Positions 47,150 through 55,991 are shown, counted from the first letter of the stretch. The stretch is 64,000 nucleotides of DNA from Galbibacter sp048266365 (GCF_048266365.1 NZ_JBLWZP010000010.1:65452-129451), one strand, 5' to 3'. A program made the numbers and translations. The notes: a model not told the origin generated them from the letters alone.

Positions 47150-47989
47150 TCAGCCTGTAAAGAGCCTGAAAGTGAACGAAGTCGCCCGTTTGTACAGTTT
47201 GAATTTCAGCAGCACAATAAATCCAATAGACCCTAATTGTAAAAGCGGTGCGAAAAAATTACTGCCCCAATCTGTACCAAATAAATCGCTCCAGAAATTG
47301 GTGTTGATTTCGGTATAAAGATTATTCACGAAAATATTGACCAGAAAGAAGGCAGGCACTAACATATATACACCAGCGTAAAGTTTGAAAAAGTTGTAGG
47401 CCAACGACCTGAATTTTTCAAAAACCGCCAAGCTGATGACCAAAGGGAAAAAGGCTTGCATTATGCCCAGCAAAAAGAATCGCTCTGCAAGGAATAATGG
47501 GTAGATAAACAAATCCAAAAGCCACAGAAATATTCCGACAATAAAGGATAGTATCTTTAAACCATATAAAGGTGTAACCAGTGCTTCGTAGAGCATTGCC
47601 ATTGCTTTAGTGGCGGCATCCCAAGCACTTACATCCTGTTCGATGTCAATATCTTGCATCTGCAACGGAAGAAGTGCGGGTGCCGTGTCCCGATATTGGT
47701 TTTCAATGGCCACCAAAATAGTGTCGAAAACACCCAATACCTGTGTGGAAAAAATCACTAAAATTACTATTGCAAAGTTTTTGGCCAACTCCGCAGGTGT
47801 TAATCCCCAAGTGTAGCCCTCATTGTTGGCAACGCCTTCATTGTATTTTTTTAGGATGTTGATGAGAAAGAACAATATGGCAAGGGTCTTCATCCCCGCA
47901 ATAGTGTATTGCGAGAAATCACTATTTTTTATCGTTTGAAAAATAGTGTCCACATATTCTAACCCTATGCCTAAAAAAATACCTGACAT
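47150..47989 (-). CDS. traJ: Conjugative transposon protein TraJ (VirB6/TrbL-like)
   Basis: The 279-residue polytopic inner membrane protein has about six to seven helices (for example FIVGIFLWLLDLFIYPLF and FKLYAGVYMLVPAFFLVN). It fits the TraJ/VirB6 component that forms part of the DNA path through the inner membrane. Its ATG shares one base with the stop of the upstream gene, implying translational coupling. Confidence 0.88.
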   Translation of the reverse strand: MSGIFLGIGLEYVDTIFQTIKNSDFSQYTIAGMKTLAILFFLINILKKYNEGVANNEGYTWGLTPAELAKNFAIVILVIFSTQVLGVFDTILVAIENQYRDTAPALLPLQMQDIDIEQDVSAWDAATKAMAMLYEALVTPLYGLKILSFIVGIFLWLLDLFIYPLFLAERFFLLGIMQAFFPLVISLAVFEKFRSLAYNFFKLYAGVYMLVPAFFLVNIFVNNLYTEINTNFWSDLFGTDWGSNFFAPLLQLGSIGFIVLLKFKLYKRATSFTFRLFTG

Positions 47990-48570
47990 TAGTAATTGGT
48001 TTCTCGATTATTGATTTTGTGCTGCATTTCCCGAAATTGAATAATCTCCCGATAGCGTCTGGTTTTCGCCTCAATTTCCGCTACCATTTCCTTGGATTCC
48101 AATTCCTTTTCTTTGAGTACTTCGGCTCGTTCGGCATCGGTCATCTTCATATTGTCGCTGGACAGGATTTGGTCGATATATTCCATACCTGCCATAGAAT
48201 TTTCAAGGATGGCATCAAAAGAACCTGAAATACGAGTTACTTCATCTGGTTTGATAAAAGGGGAATTGAGTATTTCCCGTAAATCATCTTGAACCACATC
48301 ATACAAGCGTTGGTTATTTCTTGCCAATTCCCTGACCGCTTTAAGTTGTTTGATGACATCGTTGACCTTATCGATATTTTCCTTTTGCGTTTTAAGGAAT
48401 TTTACCGTCTTCATTAAATTGGCGGTCTGTTTACCGGATTCCAACAATGATTTTACAAAAGAGATAAAGTTTGTGTTGTCATACACAGGCATCCCCTGGG
48501 CCGAAGCGTTACTTCCAATTAGCACTATAAATAGTGCGGATAACATTAGCTTTTTAATTGTCTGTCTCAT
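47989..48570 (-). CDS. Secreted conjugal transfer protein in the TraI position (VirB5-like)
   Basis: The 193-residue protein has a signal peptide (ending in NASAQG) and is otherwise almost all alpha-helical, with long charged helices (QKENIDKVNDVIKQLKAVRE; later AEVLKEKELESKEMVAEIE). In this gene order (traG-traI-traJ) and with this composition it corresponds to TraI, probably a minor pilus component like VirB5. The family assignment rests on position and helix content more than on motifs. Confidence 0.72.
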   Translation of the reverse strand: MRQTIKKLMLSALFIVLIGSNASAQGMPVYDNTNFISFVKSLLESGKQTANLMKTVKFLKTQKENIDKVNDVIKQLKAVRELARNNQRLYDVVQDDLREILNSPFIKPDEVTRISGSFDAILENSMAGMEYIDQILSSDNMKMTDAERAEVLKEKELESKEMVAEIEAKTRRYREIIQFREMQHKINNRETNY

Positions 48571-48581
48571 AATTTTTGTTT

Positions 48582-50984
48582 TTAAGAATTAATAAATATT
48601 TTAATGGCTTGCTCCATATTATTATGCTTTTCATAGAGCTTCATTATTTCTTCGCTCTCTCGTCCATCAGTTAAGTAGGCAGCAAAGACTTCTGGTGGTA
48701 CTTCCAATCGGAAAATGTTGCTTTCCTTTCCAATTTTGATAAACATTTCGGTATATTTTCTTGTTCCTGTAAGGTTGTTCCGAATGGATTTTAACTGGTT
48801 TAAATCGTGACTGGAAAGGTTGAGCCTGCTTTTTAATTCGGCATAGCCTTTTTCATTGCGAAGGCTGTATATGACCTGTGTGTTTTCCAGAATACTTGCC
48901 GATGTTGAATTAGTAGGCAACTGGTTTATGGATTGCAGTATAATCCCAATTGCTCCATTCTGTTTTCTAATGGCTTGGTAGTAGAATTCTACACTTTCGA
49001 GTACATTTCCGAATTTGAGCTGTTTGGCAAACTCGTCGAATAGGATGATTCCCCTTTCGACTTTATTTCTCCAAATGGTTCTTTGAATGGCAGATTTAAT
49101 CAACTTCAACATTACGGAAAGGATTTCCTTATTGTCCTTAACTTCATCCAGTTCAAACACAATCAACCTTTTATCCTCAATTTTGTAGATCTGGTCTTCG
49201 CTTACATTGAACAGGAAGCTGTACAAGCCATCATCCACATATTCAGAGAGAATGTGTAAAAAATCGTAGATGTTGAAATGCTGTTCCTGAATGTGTAGGG
49301 CTTCTAAAATGCTGTCCTTTTTGGTATCAACGAACTGGTATAAATTTTCCAAAGAATGTGTACAACCAACATTCTGTAGATAGTAGTAACGAAGCACTTT
49401 TTTGACTGCCACTTCTTCAGCCTTGGTAGTTTCCTTTCCTGAAGCTAAAAGTTCCAAAAGGAAGATTGCTAAATCTTCTAACCGCTCTGGTGTCAAATCA
49501 TTGACATCAGAGATATAAAATGGATTGATACCCAAGTTTTTTCCTTGCTCGTAGCGAAGGATTATATGGTCGTTTGGATAGAGCTTGGCGAATTTTGAAT
49601 ATGAACCACCTAAATCAATAATAACCAGTCGGACGCCGACCTCGAAGTACTGCCGTAGAATATTGTTCGCCAAAAAAGATTTTCCCTCTCCCGTAGGTGC
49701 GAAAATGGCAAAGTTTCGAGCTTTGATGCGTTTCTTTTTTTCATCCCAAACATCCTTTAATACAGGAATGTTATGTTGCCTATCATTAAAGATGACACCT
49801 GTGGCATCTGACTGATAATTGGTGTTGTTGATATACAGGCAAAGGGCGTGTTTTAAATCGGTTACAAATAAATCTTCATTTGAAAAGTTGGAAGCAAAAC
49901 AGCAGTATGAGTTTAAAAAATATTGCTTTCGTTCTTCGCCTTTTGGGTAATAAGGCACTATATCCAGTTCCTTGAACTCGGTTTTTATCTTTGAAGCAAT
50001 TCTTTCTAATTGTACTTCATCCTTATCCCAGAATATAATATTTAGATGTCCTCGAATGATTCTTGAACTATCATCCTCATTGATTTTGGCAACAATTTCT
50101 TCAATCTTCTTTAAGATGACTTTGTTCTGTGTTCCAAAATTGGAACTCTTTTTGAGTTCCTCGATTTTCTTGTCAAGCAGTTTTCGCCACTTATGTTTAT
50201 CATCCAAATAAATAATTTGGTTGACAATATGGTTTTCATTCAGATTCAGACCCAATCCGTCAATAAATCCCTGGTGGAATACAAAATCGTCCGAAGTGAA
50301 TTTATCATTGGTCTTGCTACTCTGAACCACATCGCCAAAACACAGTTCGCTATTAACTGCCAGCACATCAAAATGATGGTCGCCAATTACAATATTTGAT
50401 TTTTTCAATTGGATATCAGTATCAAAACCCTCGTTGAACCCATTGAAATAAGCATTGGTCAATGATAGTATTTTATCAATGCCCAAAGGTGTTAATGAAA
50501 TCTTTCGGCTATTGTTTACAAAAGAAACAGCATCGTTTACCGAAGCGATAAATTCCTGTACGTTGTGGTCCATTTGCTTGTGGATGCCCTTTTCGACTTT
50601 ACGGAACGGGTTAACGAACTTCGGTGCGTTCAAAGCTTTATTGTGTGGAAGGATAAAGAATAGGTAAGATGAATTCTTTATGAATTCCCTATTTTTAAAG
50701 TAATCGTGAGTGGCACGTTGCAAAAAGCTTTTTTTCGGAAGTTCTTCGGCTAAATATGCCGATTTCTGATAAATGTCCTGTTTATGGATAACCGTTGCAA
50801 CAGGCAATGATTTAAACGCCTGAAACCACGAACCGTGGATGTCCTCAAAATCTTTTTCCGCAAGGGAATAGATTTCGGGATTATCTACTTGATAGCCTAA
50901 CACCACGTTGCCATTATTCGCAAAAACGATATGGTCTTGAATATCCAGAATGGGATGATATGCCGATAGGTTAATCTTCTTCAT
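48582..50984 (-). CDS. traG: Conjugation ATPase TraG (VirB4-like)
   Basis: The 800-residue cytoplasmic ATPase energises pilus assembly and DNA transfer. The N-terminal half (about 1-420) is the TraG/VirB4 N-terminal domain. The C-terminal RecA-like half has Walker A in FAPTGEGKSFLANNIL (near residue 430) and Walker B in GIILFDEFAKQLKF, with a later SINQLPTNS motif. It overlaps traF by 14 bases. Only the first half of the channel ATPases is present here; no coupling ATPase (VirD4-like) is seen. Confidence 0.93.
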   Translation of the reverse strand: MKKINLSAYHPILDIQDHIVFANNGNVVLGYQVDNPEIYSLAEKDFEDIHGSWFQAFKSLPVATVIHKQDIYQKSAYLAEELPKKSFLQRATHDYFKNREFIKNSSYLFFILPHNKALNAPKFVNPFRKVEKGIHKQMDHNVQEFIASVNDAVSFVNNSRKISLTPLGIDKILSLTNAYFNGFNEGFDTDIQLKKSNIVIGDHHFDVLAVNSELCFGDVVQSSKTNDKFTSDDFVFHQGFIDGLGLNLNENHIVNQIIYLDDKHKWRKLLDKKIEELKKSSNFGTQNKVILKKIEEIVAKINEDDSSRIIRGHLNIIFWDKDEVQLERIASKIKTEFKELDIVPYYPKGEERKQYFLNSYCCFASNFSNEDLFVTDLKHALCLYINNTNYQSDATGVIFNDRQHNIPVLKDVWDEKKKRIKARNFAIFAPTGEGKSFLANNILRQYFEVGVRLVIIDLGGSYSKFAKLYPNDHIILRYEQGKNLGINPFYISDVNDLTPERLEDLAIFLLELLASGKETTKAEEVAVKKVLRYYYLQNVGCTHSLENLYQFVDTKKDSILEALHIQEQHFNIYDFLHILSEYVDDGLYSFLFNVSEDQIYKIEDKRLIVFELDEVKDNKEILSVMLKLIKSAIQRTIWRNKVERGIILFDEFAKQLKFGNVLESVEFYYQAIRKQNGAIGIILQSINQLPTNSTSASILENTQVIYSLRNEKGYAELKSRLNLSSHDLNQLKSIRNNLTGTRKYTEMFIKIGKESNIFRLEVPPEVFAAYLTDGRESEEIMKLYEKHNNMEQAIKIFINS

Positions 50985-51255
50985 AATATAAACGACTTCC
51001 TTTTTTATTGCTGATAGTTTGTGGGAATACTTTTTTGATGTGCATCAAAGCAGGATTCTTGGTTATGTGGGTCAAAGCGATATACAATACACCGTTCAGT
51101 AGAAATACTGAAATGATAACAATAAAGCTGAAAGAAAAGATGATGAACAGTAATGAGCCTATAACAACGGTCATCATTAAAGCGAACAATGATATGGGCA
51201 GACCCATTATCACGGCTCGCTTGCGTATGTTTTTATACACTTCAAACCTTTTCAT
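50971..51255 (-). CDS. traF: Conjugative transposon protein TraF (DUF4133, VirB3-like)
   Basis: The 94-residue protein has two adjacent membrane helices (about 18-65) and a basic C-terminus, matching DUF4133/TraF. Its start overlaps the end of traE by one base and its end overlaps traG by 14 bases, so the three are translationally coupled. Confidence 0.85.
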   Translation of the reverse strand: MKRFEVYKNIRKRAVIMGLPISLFALMMTVVIGSLLFIIFSFSFIVIISVFLLNGVLYIALTHITKNPALMHIKKVFPQTISNKKGSRLYYEED

Positions 51256-51542
51256 TAGACTACGATGCTAATGAGATAAGTAAAGATGCCTACTACTGCT
51301 CCCGCAATCAATACAAAGACCAATACGCGGGTAATCCCTTTTTTTAAATCAGCATTTTCTCCAAAAAAATGTCCGGCATTAAATAGAAAGCCAATTAAGA
51401 AGATAACGCCCAAAATAATGGGGAAAATGGTACGGATGGTATCGGAAACATCGTTTACAGAATCTTCGATACCTCCAATTTGTGCAAAAGTTGTACTTGA
51501 AATAAGTAATGATAAGATGGTTACATAATGTAATTTTTTCAT
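51255..51542 (-). CDS. traE: Conjugative transposon protein TraE (DUF4134, pilin-like)
   Basis: This is a protein of about 95 residues from the MKKLHYVTIL start, which gives a proper signal peptide (ending TTFAQ); the frame extends 4 residues further up. Two helices follow (FPIILGVIFLIGFLFNAGHF and VFVLIAGAVVGIFTYLISIV) with a charged turn between, the DUF4134/TraE pattern of VirB2-like pilins. It is the first gene of the tra operon and is divergent from the amidase across about 165 bases. Confidence 0.86.
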   Translation of the reverse strand: MKKLHYVTILSLLISSTTFAQIGGIEDSVNDVSDTIRTIFPIILGVIFLIGFLFNAGHFFGENADLKKGITRVLVFVLIAGAVVGIFTYLISIVV

Positions 51543-51708
51543 AATCAAAGTCATTTAGATTTTACGTCAATTTTGATATTTGAAAAATAGTGTATATTGC
51601 TATACAAATAACTGATAATCAGTGAATTGTGAATAAAATATTTTTTGAAATGATTTGTTTTTATTTGATGCGAATTGGTATCAAATTTTATGAAAATTGG
51701 AAAGTACT

Positions 51709-52374
51709 ATGTTGATAACTCTAAAATTTTGGAAGTGGGTAACGCCCAAAAACGTCAGTTTTGTGATTTTGATGTTACATTTCTGTGTGATTTTCGGTCA
51801 ACAAAAAGTGATTGTTATAGACCCTGGACACGGTGGAAAAGATACTGGTGCAATCGGAAAAAATAAGGTTCAAGAAAAGGATGTAGTGTTGAAAATTGCC
51901 AAAGAAATTATAAGGCTAAATGAAACCCTTTTGAATGATAAATTTGATATGTATTCGACCAGATACAAGGACACTTTAATTTCTTTATCTGATAGAAGTC
52001 GATTGGCTAAAAGCTTGAACGCTCACGTATATGTCTCGTTACATTGCAATGCCTCAAATCCTTCTTCAAAAGGAATGGATGTTTATGTACATAAGTCCAA
52101 TACTAATGAAGAAAATTTAAAAAAATCTATTGCGATGGGATTGTCTATTTTGAAAGAAAGCACCCCGAAATTGGGCTTTAAAAAACGAGCTATCCAATTT
52201 GCAAATTTTCAAGTGCTTCGTGAGAATATAGTATTTCGCCCTACAATACTCATTGAAATGGGCTTTGTTACCAATAGCGATGAAGCGGACTATTTTTTGA
52301 AGCCTAAAAATATAGGAGCAATGGCGTTGGCCATTTTAATGGGATTGTATAACTATTTAAATTATGTATTATGA
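51709..52374 (+). CDS. N-acetylmuramoyl-L-alanine amidase (Amidase_3)
   Basis: This is a protein of about 221 residues from ATG 51709. A hydrophobic N-terminal segment (VSFVILMLHFCVIFGQQ) acts as signal or anchor. The Amidase_3 domain follows with zinc ligands in VIDPGHGGKDTGAIG, SLHCNAS and the catalytic Glu in LIEMGFVTNSDEA. It cuts the amide between MurNAc and the stem peptide. Placed divergent from traE, it probably opens peptidoglycan for the conjugation channel, the job done by lytic transglycosylases in other systems; this role is inferred. The start shown excludes an upstream in-frame TTG. Confidence 0.9.
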   Translation: MLITLKFWKWVTPKNVSFVILMLHFCVIFGQQKVIVIDPGHGGKDTGAIGKNKVQEKDVVLKIAKEIIRLNETLLNDKFDMYSTRYKDTLISLSDRSRLAKSLNAHVYVSLHCNASNPSSKGMDVYVHKSNTNEENLKKSIAMGLSILKESTPKLGFKKRAIQFANFQVLRENIVFRPTILIEMGFVTNSDEADYFLKPKNIGAMALAILMGLYNYLNYVL

Positions 52375-52472
52375 AAGAATTGTTTATTGAGATTGTAAAG
52401 AGTTTGAGGGAAATAATTTTCTCTTTTTTTAAAGAAGCCTTTGTTTTTTTAAAATCTTTTGCTAAAAAATAA
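52371..52472 (+). CDS. Small amphipathic peptide coupled to the amidase
   Basis: This 33-codon ORF has an ATG overlapping the amidase stop as ATGA, the classic sign of translational coupling. The peptide (start MKELFIEIVKSLREIIF, end SFAKK) is predicted to be one amphipathic, Phe-rich, cationic helix. It could be a membrane-active accessory of the amidase or a chance ORF. No family is recognised. Confidence 0.45.
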   Translation: MKELFIEIVKSLREIIFSFFKEAFVFLKSFAKK

Positions 52473-52565
52473 CCTTCGCGTTTTTGTATTTAAAACCTAA
52501 ATTTTTCAAGCATCTTCCGTAAATTTAATGTACTGATTACATTAATATTTTTGACAAATCAGAAA

Positions 52566-52997
52566 ATGAGAACACTTGCAATTTTCTTTTTAAACGTCAT
52601 CCAAAACACCTTGGGAATAACCTTTGGTTGGTTACTTAAACCTAAAACCAAACGGAATTCATACAAGGCTTTATCTGATGTAGAAAAGGTAAAATATCTT
52701 GAAAAAAGAAGGCAATATAAAGGCTACAAAAGGCAATGGCTGTATTTTAGATGTAGAGAGGAAGGATTATTGGAAACTTACCACAAGTTGTTCAAAACAG
52801 AAGTTGATGAACAAGATTCCGGAATTAAATTCAGCTTCGGTAAATACCAAGGGGAATTTGTCGAAGATATTTGGGAATCTGATAGGGAATATATCAATTG
52901 GCTGTCCCGACAAAAATGGTTAGCTCAATACTTGGACGAAAGCGATATGATTCACGAATTGCTTCATTTAGAGGAAGAAAACCAAAGCCAGGGTTAA
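52566..52997 (+). CDS. Hypothetical protein with a short FGKYQG...YINWL motif
   Basis: The protein has about 143 residues from ATG 52566 (a TTG lies 15 bases upstream). It has a short hydrophobic N-terminus (TLAIFFLNVIQNTLGITFGW), a basic middle and a C-terminal segment FSFGKYQGEFVEDI...YINWLSRQ. The latter resembles the small FGKYKG/YLxWL module found at the C-termini of some exonucleases (DUF3820-like), but the rest is not a nuclease. The function is unknown. It overlaps the convergent DnaC-like gene by four bases at its end. Confidence 0.65.
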   Translation: MRTLAIFFLNVIQNTLGITFGWLLKPKTKRNSYKALSDVEKVKYLEKRRQYKGYKRQWLYFRCREEGLLETYHKLFKTEVDEQDSGIKFSFGKYQGEFVEDIWESDREYINWLSRQKWLAQYLDESDMIHELLHLEEENQSQG

Positions 52998-53656
52998 TCT
53001 CTTTTATCACGACTGCTCTTATCAAAGGCAATCAAGTTGAACAATTGTCGCATTCTTGAACGCACTCGATTCCCGTAACGTTCCTCCAATTCTTTAGCAT
53101 TTAAATTTGTGGTTGCGTGTGTCTTGATTTTGTGGCCCAAAAATAAATCGTAACGGGAAAGAATGATTTCTCCCATTACATTACAATCTTTACCAAAATG
53201 CCTTCCAGTTGGTTCTACACCTAAATCATCAAAACAATAAAACCTCTTATCGCCATAATTTTCAATAATGGTGTAACCAATATTGTTAAAGGCAAATGCA
53301 ATGTTCCGTGTGGGTATAACTTCATACGATTTTTGATGTGGCACAATATGGCGTAACAGCTTCATTAAACTGGTCTTTCCGCAACCAACAGGACCGGAAA
53401 GTAAAATGCCTTTGTCGATGTCGATATTTAGCTTTTTGCAATTAGCTTCGTCCCTGATAAAATAATTACAGAGCTTGAATATAATATCACGGTCTTCTTC
53501 AAAAATTTTGAATTTCTTGCCAAAAAGTAGTTTTCCTTTGGCATTGAGATAAATGAGCATTTTATCAAAATCATAAAGCATTTGATTGTCTTTCAGTTCT
53601 CCCAAGGTGTATTGAACGCTACCCTCGGTAATGATATGTGGTTTGTGGGGATTCAT
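52994..53656 (-). CDS. DnaC/IstB-like AAA ATPase, likely helicase loader of the element
   Basis: This 220-residue ATPase has Walker A in LLSGPVGCGKTSLMK (near residue 70), Walker B in RFYCFDDLGVE and a sensor ATTNLNAKEL followed by YGNRVRSRMRQLFN. This is the layout of DnaC-like loaders. It lies directly downstream of the broken replication-initiator-like gene and overlaps it by four bases, so the pair would promote replication of the excised circle. Confidence 0.88.
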   Translation of the reverse strand: MNPHKPHIITEGSVQYTLGELKDNQMLYDFDKMLIYLNAKGKLLFGKKFKIFEEDRDIIFKLCNYFIRDEANCKKLNIDIDKGILLSGPVGCGKTSLMKLLRHIVPHQKSYEVIPTRNIAFAFNNIGYTIIENYGDKRFYCFDDLGVEPTGRHFGKDCNVMGEIILSRYDLFLGHKIKTHATTNLNAKELEERYGNRVRSRMRQLFNLIAFDKSSRDKRD

Positions 53657-54339
53657 AAGGGTTCATTATAATTTTTGTTGGAACTCGTCTTTAGGTTGTC
53701 CGTATTTTGGCTAACCGCAACCATCGTTTTTTCTTCTTTGAGTTCGTCCGCTTTTAACATCCAGTTGCGGGCTGTGGCGTGCCAATCGACAATTTTTGTT
53801 CTGCCACCTACTTTCCAACCAATACCTTGGTAGTGGTTGTAAAACTTTTTGGCTTCCAATTCTGGCCAATTTTCTTTTTCAAAAAAATCAATGACTTCAT
53901 TTTCATTTTTTGGCTGGTCAAGTTTAGTATCATTTGTATTGTTTTTTCCTGTTTATATATGTTTGTTTATAGATACCACCGCTTGTCCATTGCTTGTCCC
54001 GATATTGGTACGACTTGGGTACAGAGCTTGTCCATCACTTGTCCCAAAATTGAACATCTTGATTCGACTACCTTTAAACGGATTGTGTGAGGGCTCGTAT
54101 AATAAGTATTTCCAATGGCTTAATTCTTTGATGCAACGATGGTAAGTAGTTTTTGACCCAATCTTTGAAAACCGCATCGCTTCTTCTCGATTGATATAGA
54201 ATTCCATAGGAAAGTGATAGTTGTTCCACAACTGAAATAACGCCACGTACAAACTTATGTGCGTGGGATTTAAACGACCGTCTTTTGAGAATTGTAAGAA
54301 TACAGCGTTTAGGTGCTTAATGTAATTGACCTGCTCCAA
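53653..54339 (-). pseudogene. Replication-initiator-like gene split by an in-frame TAA
   Basis: The first part (54339 to 53953) encodes 128 residues with a winged-helix-like region (LNPTHISLYVALFQLWNN, then INREEAMRFSKIGSKTTYHR). It stops at TAA 53953-53955. The same frame continues without another stop to 53653, encoding a typical C-terminal module (NENEVIDFFEKENWPELEAK, KFYNHYQGIGWKVGGR, DWHATARNWM). No ATG exists between the two halves; the only candidate is a TTG at 53859. The TAA falls in a low-complexity linker. It is either a nonsense mutation, a readthrough site or a sequencing error. Confidence 0.8.
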
Positions 54340-54345
54340 AACGAT

Positions 54346-54624
54346 TTAAAATTTGTTATGAACTTTGTTATTTTCCATTACGCTAATTATTTCTTCGTAA
54401 TCGTAATAGAGTACACCCCCTACTTTGGTGTAGGGCAATGTGCCATTAATTCTTAAATTCTGTAACGTGCCAGAAGAGATTCCCAAAAGCTTTTTTACTT
54501 CAGGGGATTTTAGCCACCTCTTGGTAATATGACCAGATTGGCTATTGAGTAGTTCTTTAATATCATCGAGCAGTTCCATTTTGAAATCTCGAAGGTCGTC
54601 TGTGGTAATAATACTTGTGGGCAT
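54346..54624 (-). CDS. Excisionase-like helix-turn-helix protein
   Basis: The 92-residue protein has a helical N-terminus and a MerR/HTH_17-type DNA-binding domain (about 38-85, SPEVKKLLGISSGTLQNLR then LPYTKVGGVLYYDYEEI). Such proteins act as recombination directionality factors or regulators in Bacteroidota elements. It sits immediately upstream of the replication gene, 6 bases away, and downstream of RteC on the same strand. Confidence 0.85.
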   Translation of the reverse strand: MPTSIITTDDLRDFKMELLDDIKELLNSQSGHITKRWLKSPEVKKLLGISSGTLQNLRINGTLPYTKVGGVLYYDYEEIISVMENNKVHNKF

Positions 54625-54869
54625 AATAGAACGGATTAAAAGAAAGGGACTACCGTTTTGCTTTCATCTAAAATGATAGCCCCTGACCTGATTTGACTTT
54701 CGTTCTACAAAATTGGGGTAGTTTGATGGATTTTATTCACAAGTTATGGCTACTTGGGTGTTTTTTTTCTCTCATTTTCAATGTAATACAATATAGGGTT
54801 TTGGTACTTTCCAAAAAAAATACCCTATCTAAAAACCACTAAATAAAATGAGATTTTCCTCAAAACGAG

Positions 54870-54900
54870 AAACACCCAAGTTGAAGCATCTTGGGTGTTT
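54870..54900. terminator. Hairpin at the end of rteC
   Basis: AAACACCCAAG... and CTTGGGTGTTT pair over about 11 bases around a 9-base loop. A T-rich tract follows on the plus strand; on the minus strand only a short TTTT is seen. A second copy of the right arm (ACTTGGGTGTTTTTTTT) occurs near 54755, so the region 54740-54900 has repeated sequence. I see no gene in 54625-54899. Confidence 0.6.
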
Positions 54901-55751
54901 TATTTTACGTTATCACTATCATCCATCCGTTTGGTCAACTGCTTTTTCAGTATATCCAAAAATTTGGTTCTGCCATTTTTACGCATCCGTATTTCCAGAA
55001 AAGCTCTGTAATAATCGCCCAAGTCCACTTTAAATGTTTTTTCAACAAAATAGGCAATATCTTTAATGTCAACAGTACCATTATTAATGACATCTGTACT
55101 GTGCAAAGCGTATATCAGTTCAATTAAATATATTTTGTGGGCTGTCCAGGTAATTTTGGTTTTACTTTGTAACAATCTTAAACTTGCATAATTTCCATTA
55201 TTCTCCAATTTATCAATTTCCCGTTTTAAGTGTACAATCAAAAGGTCGTAGGCTAAAATTGTGGCCACGGTACTATCGTGGCTTGTTGCAAATTCTTCAT
55301 CAACAAAAAAGTGAAATGAGTCTGGGAACAACCGAATATCTGCCTTGCCTCTTAAAAAATATTGCTCATCAAATACAGTAGCTTCCCTGCGGTAATAATG
55401 GTAAAAATCAAGATTGTCGTTAAAGTAGGTTTGAAGTTTCTCAATATAATTGTTCAAATACTTTACTTGCGATTTATTGCTTCCCCTGGGTCTTTTACTT
55501 TCAATGTTAAATAATTTTACGTAATAAATAAGTTTGCTATAAATTTTTGGTTTAGTACATTTAAAGAAATGAATTTCCTCTAATTTGGTTTCAAATTCAT
55601 AATCAACTACGATACTTCTAACTGATTTAAGGGTCTGTTTTGCAAGTTTAATCCCTTTTTCAGCTTTGAGTAAAATATCTTGTTCTTCTATTTCAAGAAT
55701 ATCTAATTTATTGTCTAATTTTTTTAATATATCGTCGTAATTTGTCGTCAT
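54900..55751 (-). CDS. rteC: RteC-domain regulator of element excision
   Basis: The 283-residue protein is of the RteC family (PF09357). In CTnDOT, RteC activates excision genes in response to RteAB and tetracycline. The sequence shows the helical N-terminal half (about 1-110) and the YYRREATVFDEQYFLRGKAD core. A C-terminal region with KTKITWTAHKIYLIELIYAL and RTKFLDILKKQLTKRMDD completes it, at the usual length. No RteA/RteB genes are in the window, so the inducing signal is unknown. Confidence 0.88.
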   Translation of the reverse strand: MTTNYDDILKKLDNKLDILEIEEQDILLKAEKGIKLAKQTLKSVRSIVVDYEFETKLEEIHFFKCTKPKIYSKLIYYVKLFNIESKRPRGSNKSQVKYLNNYIEKLQTYFNDNLDFYHYYRREATVFDEQYFLRGKADIRLFPDSFHFFVDEEFATSHDSTVATILAYDLLIVHLKREIDKLENNGNYASLRLLQSKTKITWTAHKIYLIELIYALHSTDVINNGTVDIKDIAYFVEKTFKVDLGDYYRAFLEIRMRKNGRTKFLDILKKQLTKRMDDSDNVK

Positions 55752-55772
55752 TCATTCTGGGTATCATTATTT

Positions 55773-55810
55773 TCACTTCATCTTCTGCAATAGCGTTGCA
55801 TTTAAAATTG
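55773..55810 (-). pseudogene. Scar 2 of a P1B ATPase C-terminus
   Basis: The minus-strand frame reads ILNATLLQKMK then stop. It matches the C-terminus of the intact ATPase at 56258 (AILNAVRLQKMNWK then stop) in residues and in about 28 of 34 bases. It begins directly after the stop of the small gene 55818-55991 and in the same frame. The rest of the ATPase copy is gone. Confidence 0.7.
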
Positions 55811-55817
55811 TAATTAA

Positions 55818-55991
55818 TTAAATAGATATAAAGTACTTTAGGAATTGCAAGAACAGTACAAAGAAGATTAACACAATAACAACGATTAGAATACTAATCC
55901 AAATTATTTTATCTTTTTTGGTAATACTATTTTTTAAAGAGGGTACTTTATTGCTTTTTTTATTTCGTCTATTCCGTCTATTTTCCGACAT
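55818..55991 (-). CDS. Small single-helix membrane protein A (57 residues)
   Basis: The 57-residue protein starts MSENRRNRRNKKSNK, followed by a short polar stretch and one strong membrane helix (WISILIVVIVLIFFVLF). The basic N-terminus predicts cytoplasmic N, periplasmic C. It shares the MSxNRRNRR start and layout with the gene at 56081. No known family is recognised. It lies downstream of a P1B ATPase scar. Confidence 0.72.
   Translation of the reverse strand: MSENRRNRRNKKSNKVPSLKNSITKKDKIIWISILIVVIVLIFFVLFLQFLKYFISI

Noticed and set aside
53653..53859. Separate 68-residue gene starting at TTG 53859
   Set aside because: The frame is continuous with the upstream initiator-like ORF except for one TAA, and no ATG or ribosome site supports an independent gene.
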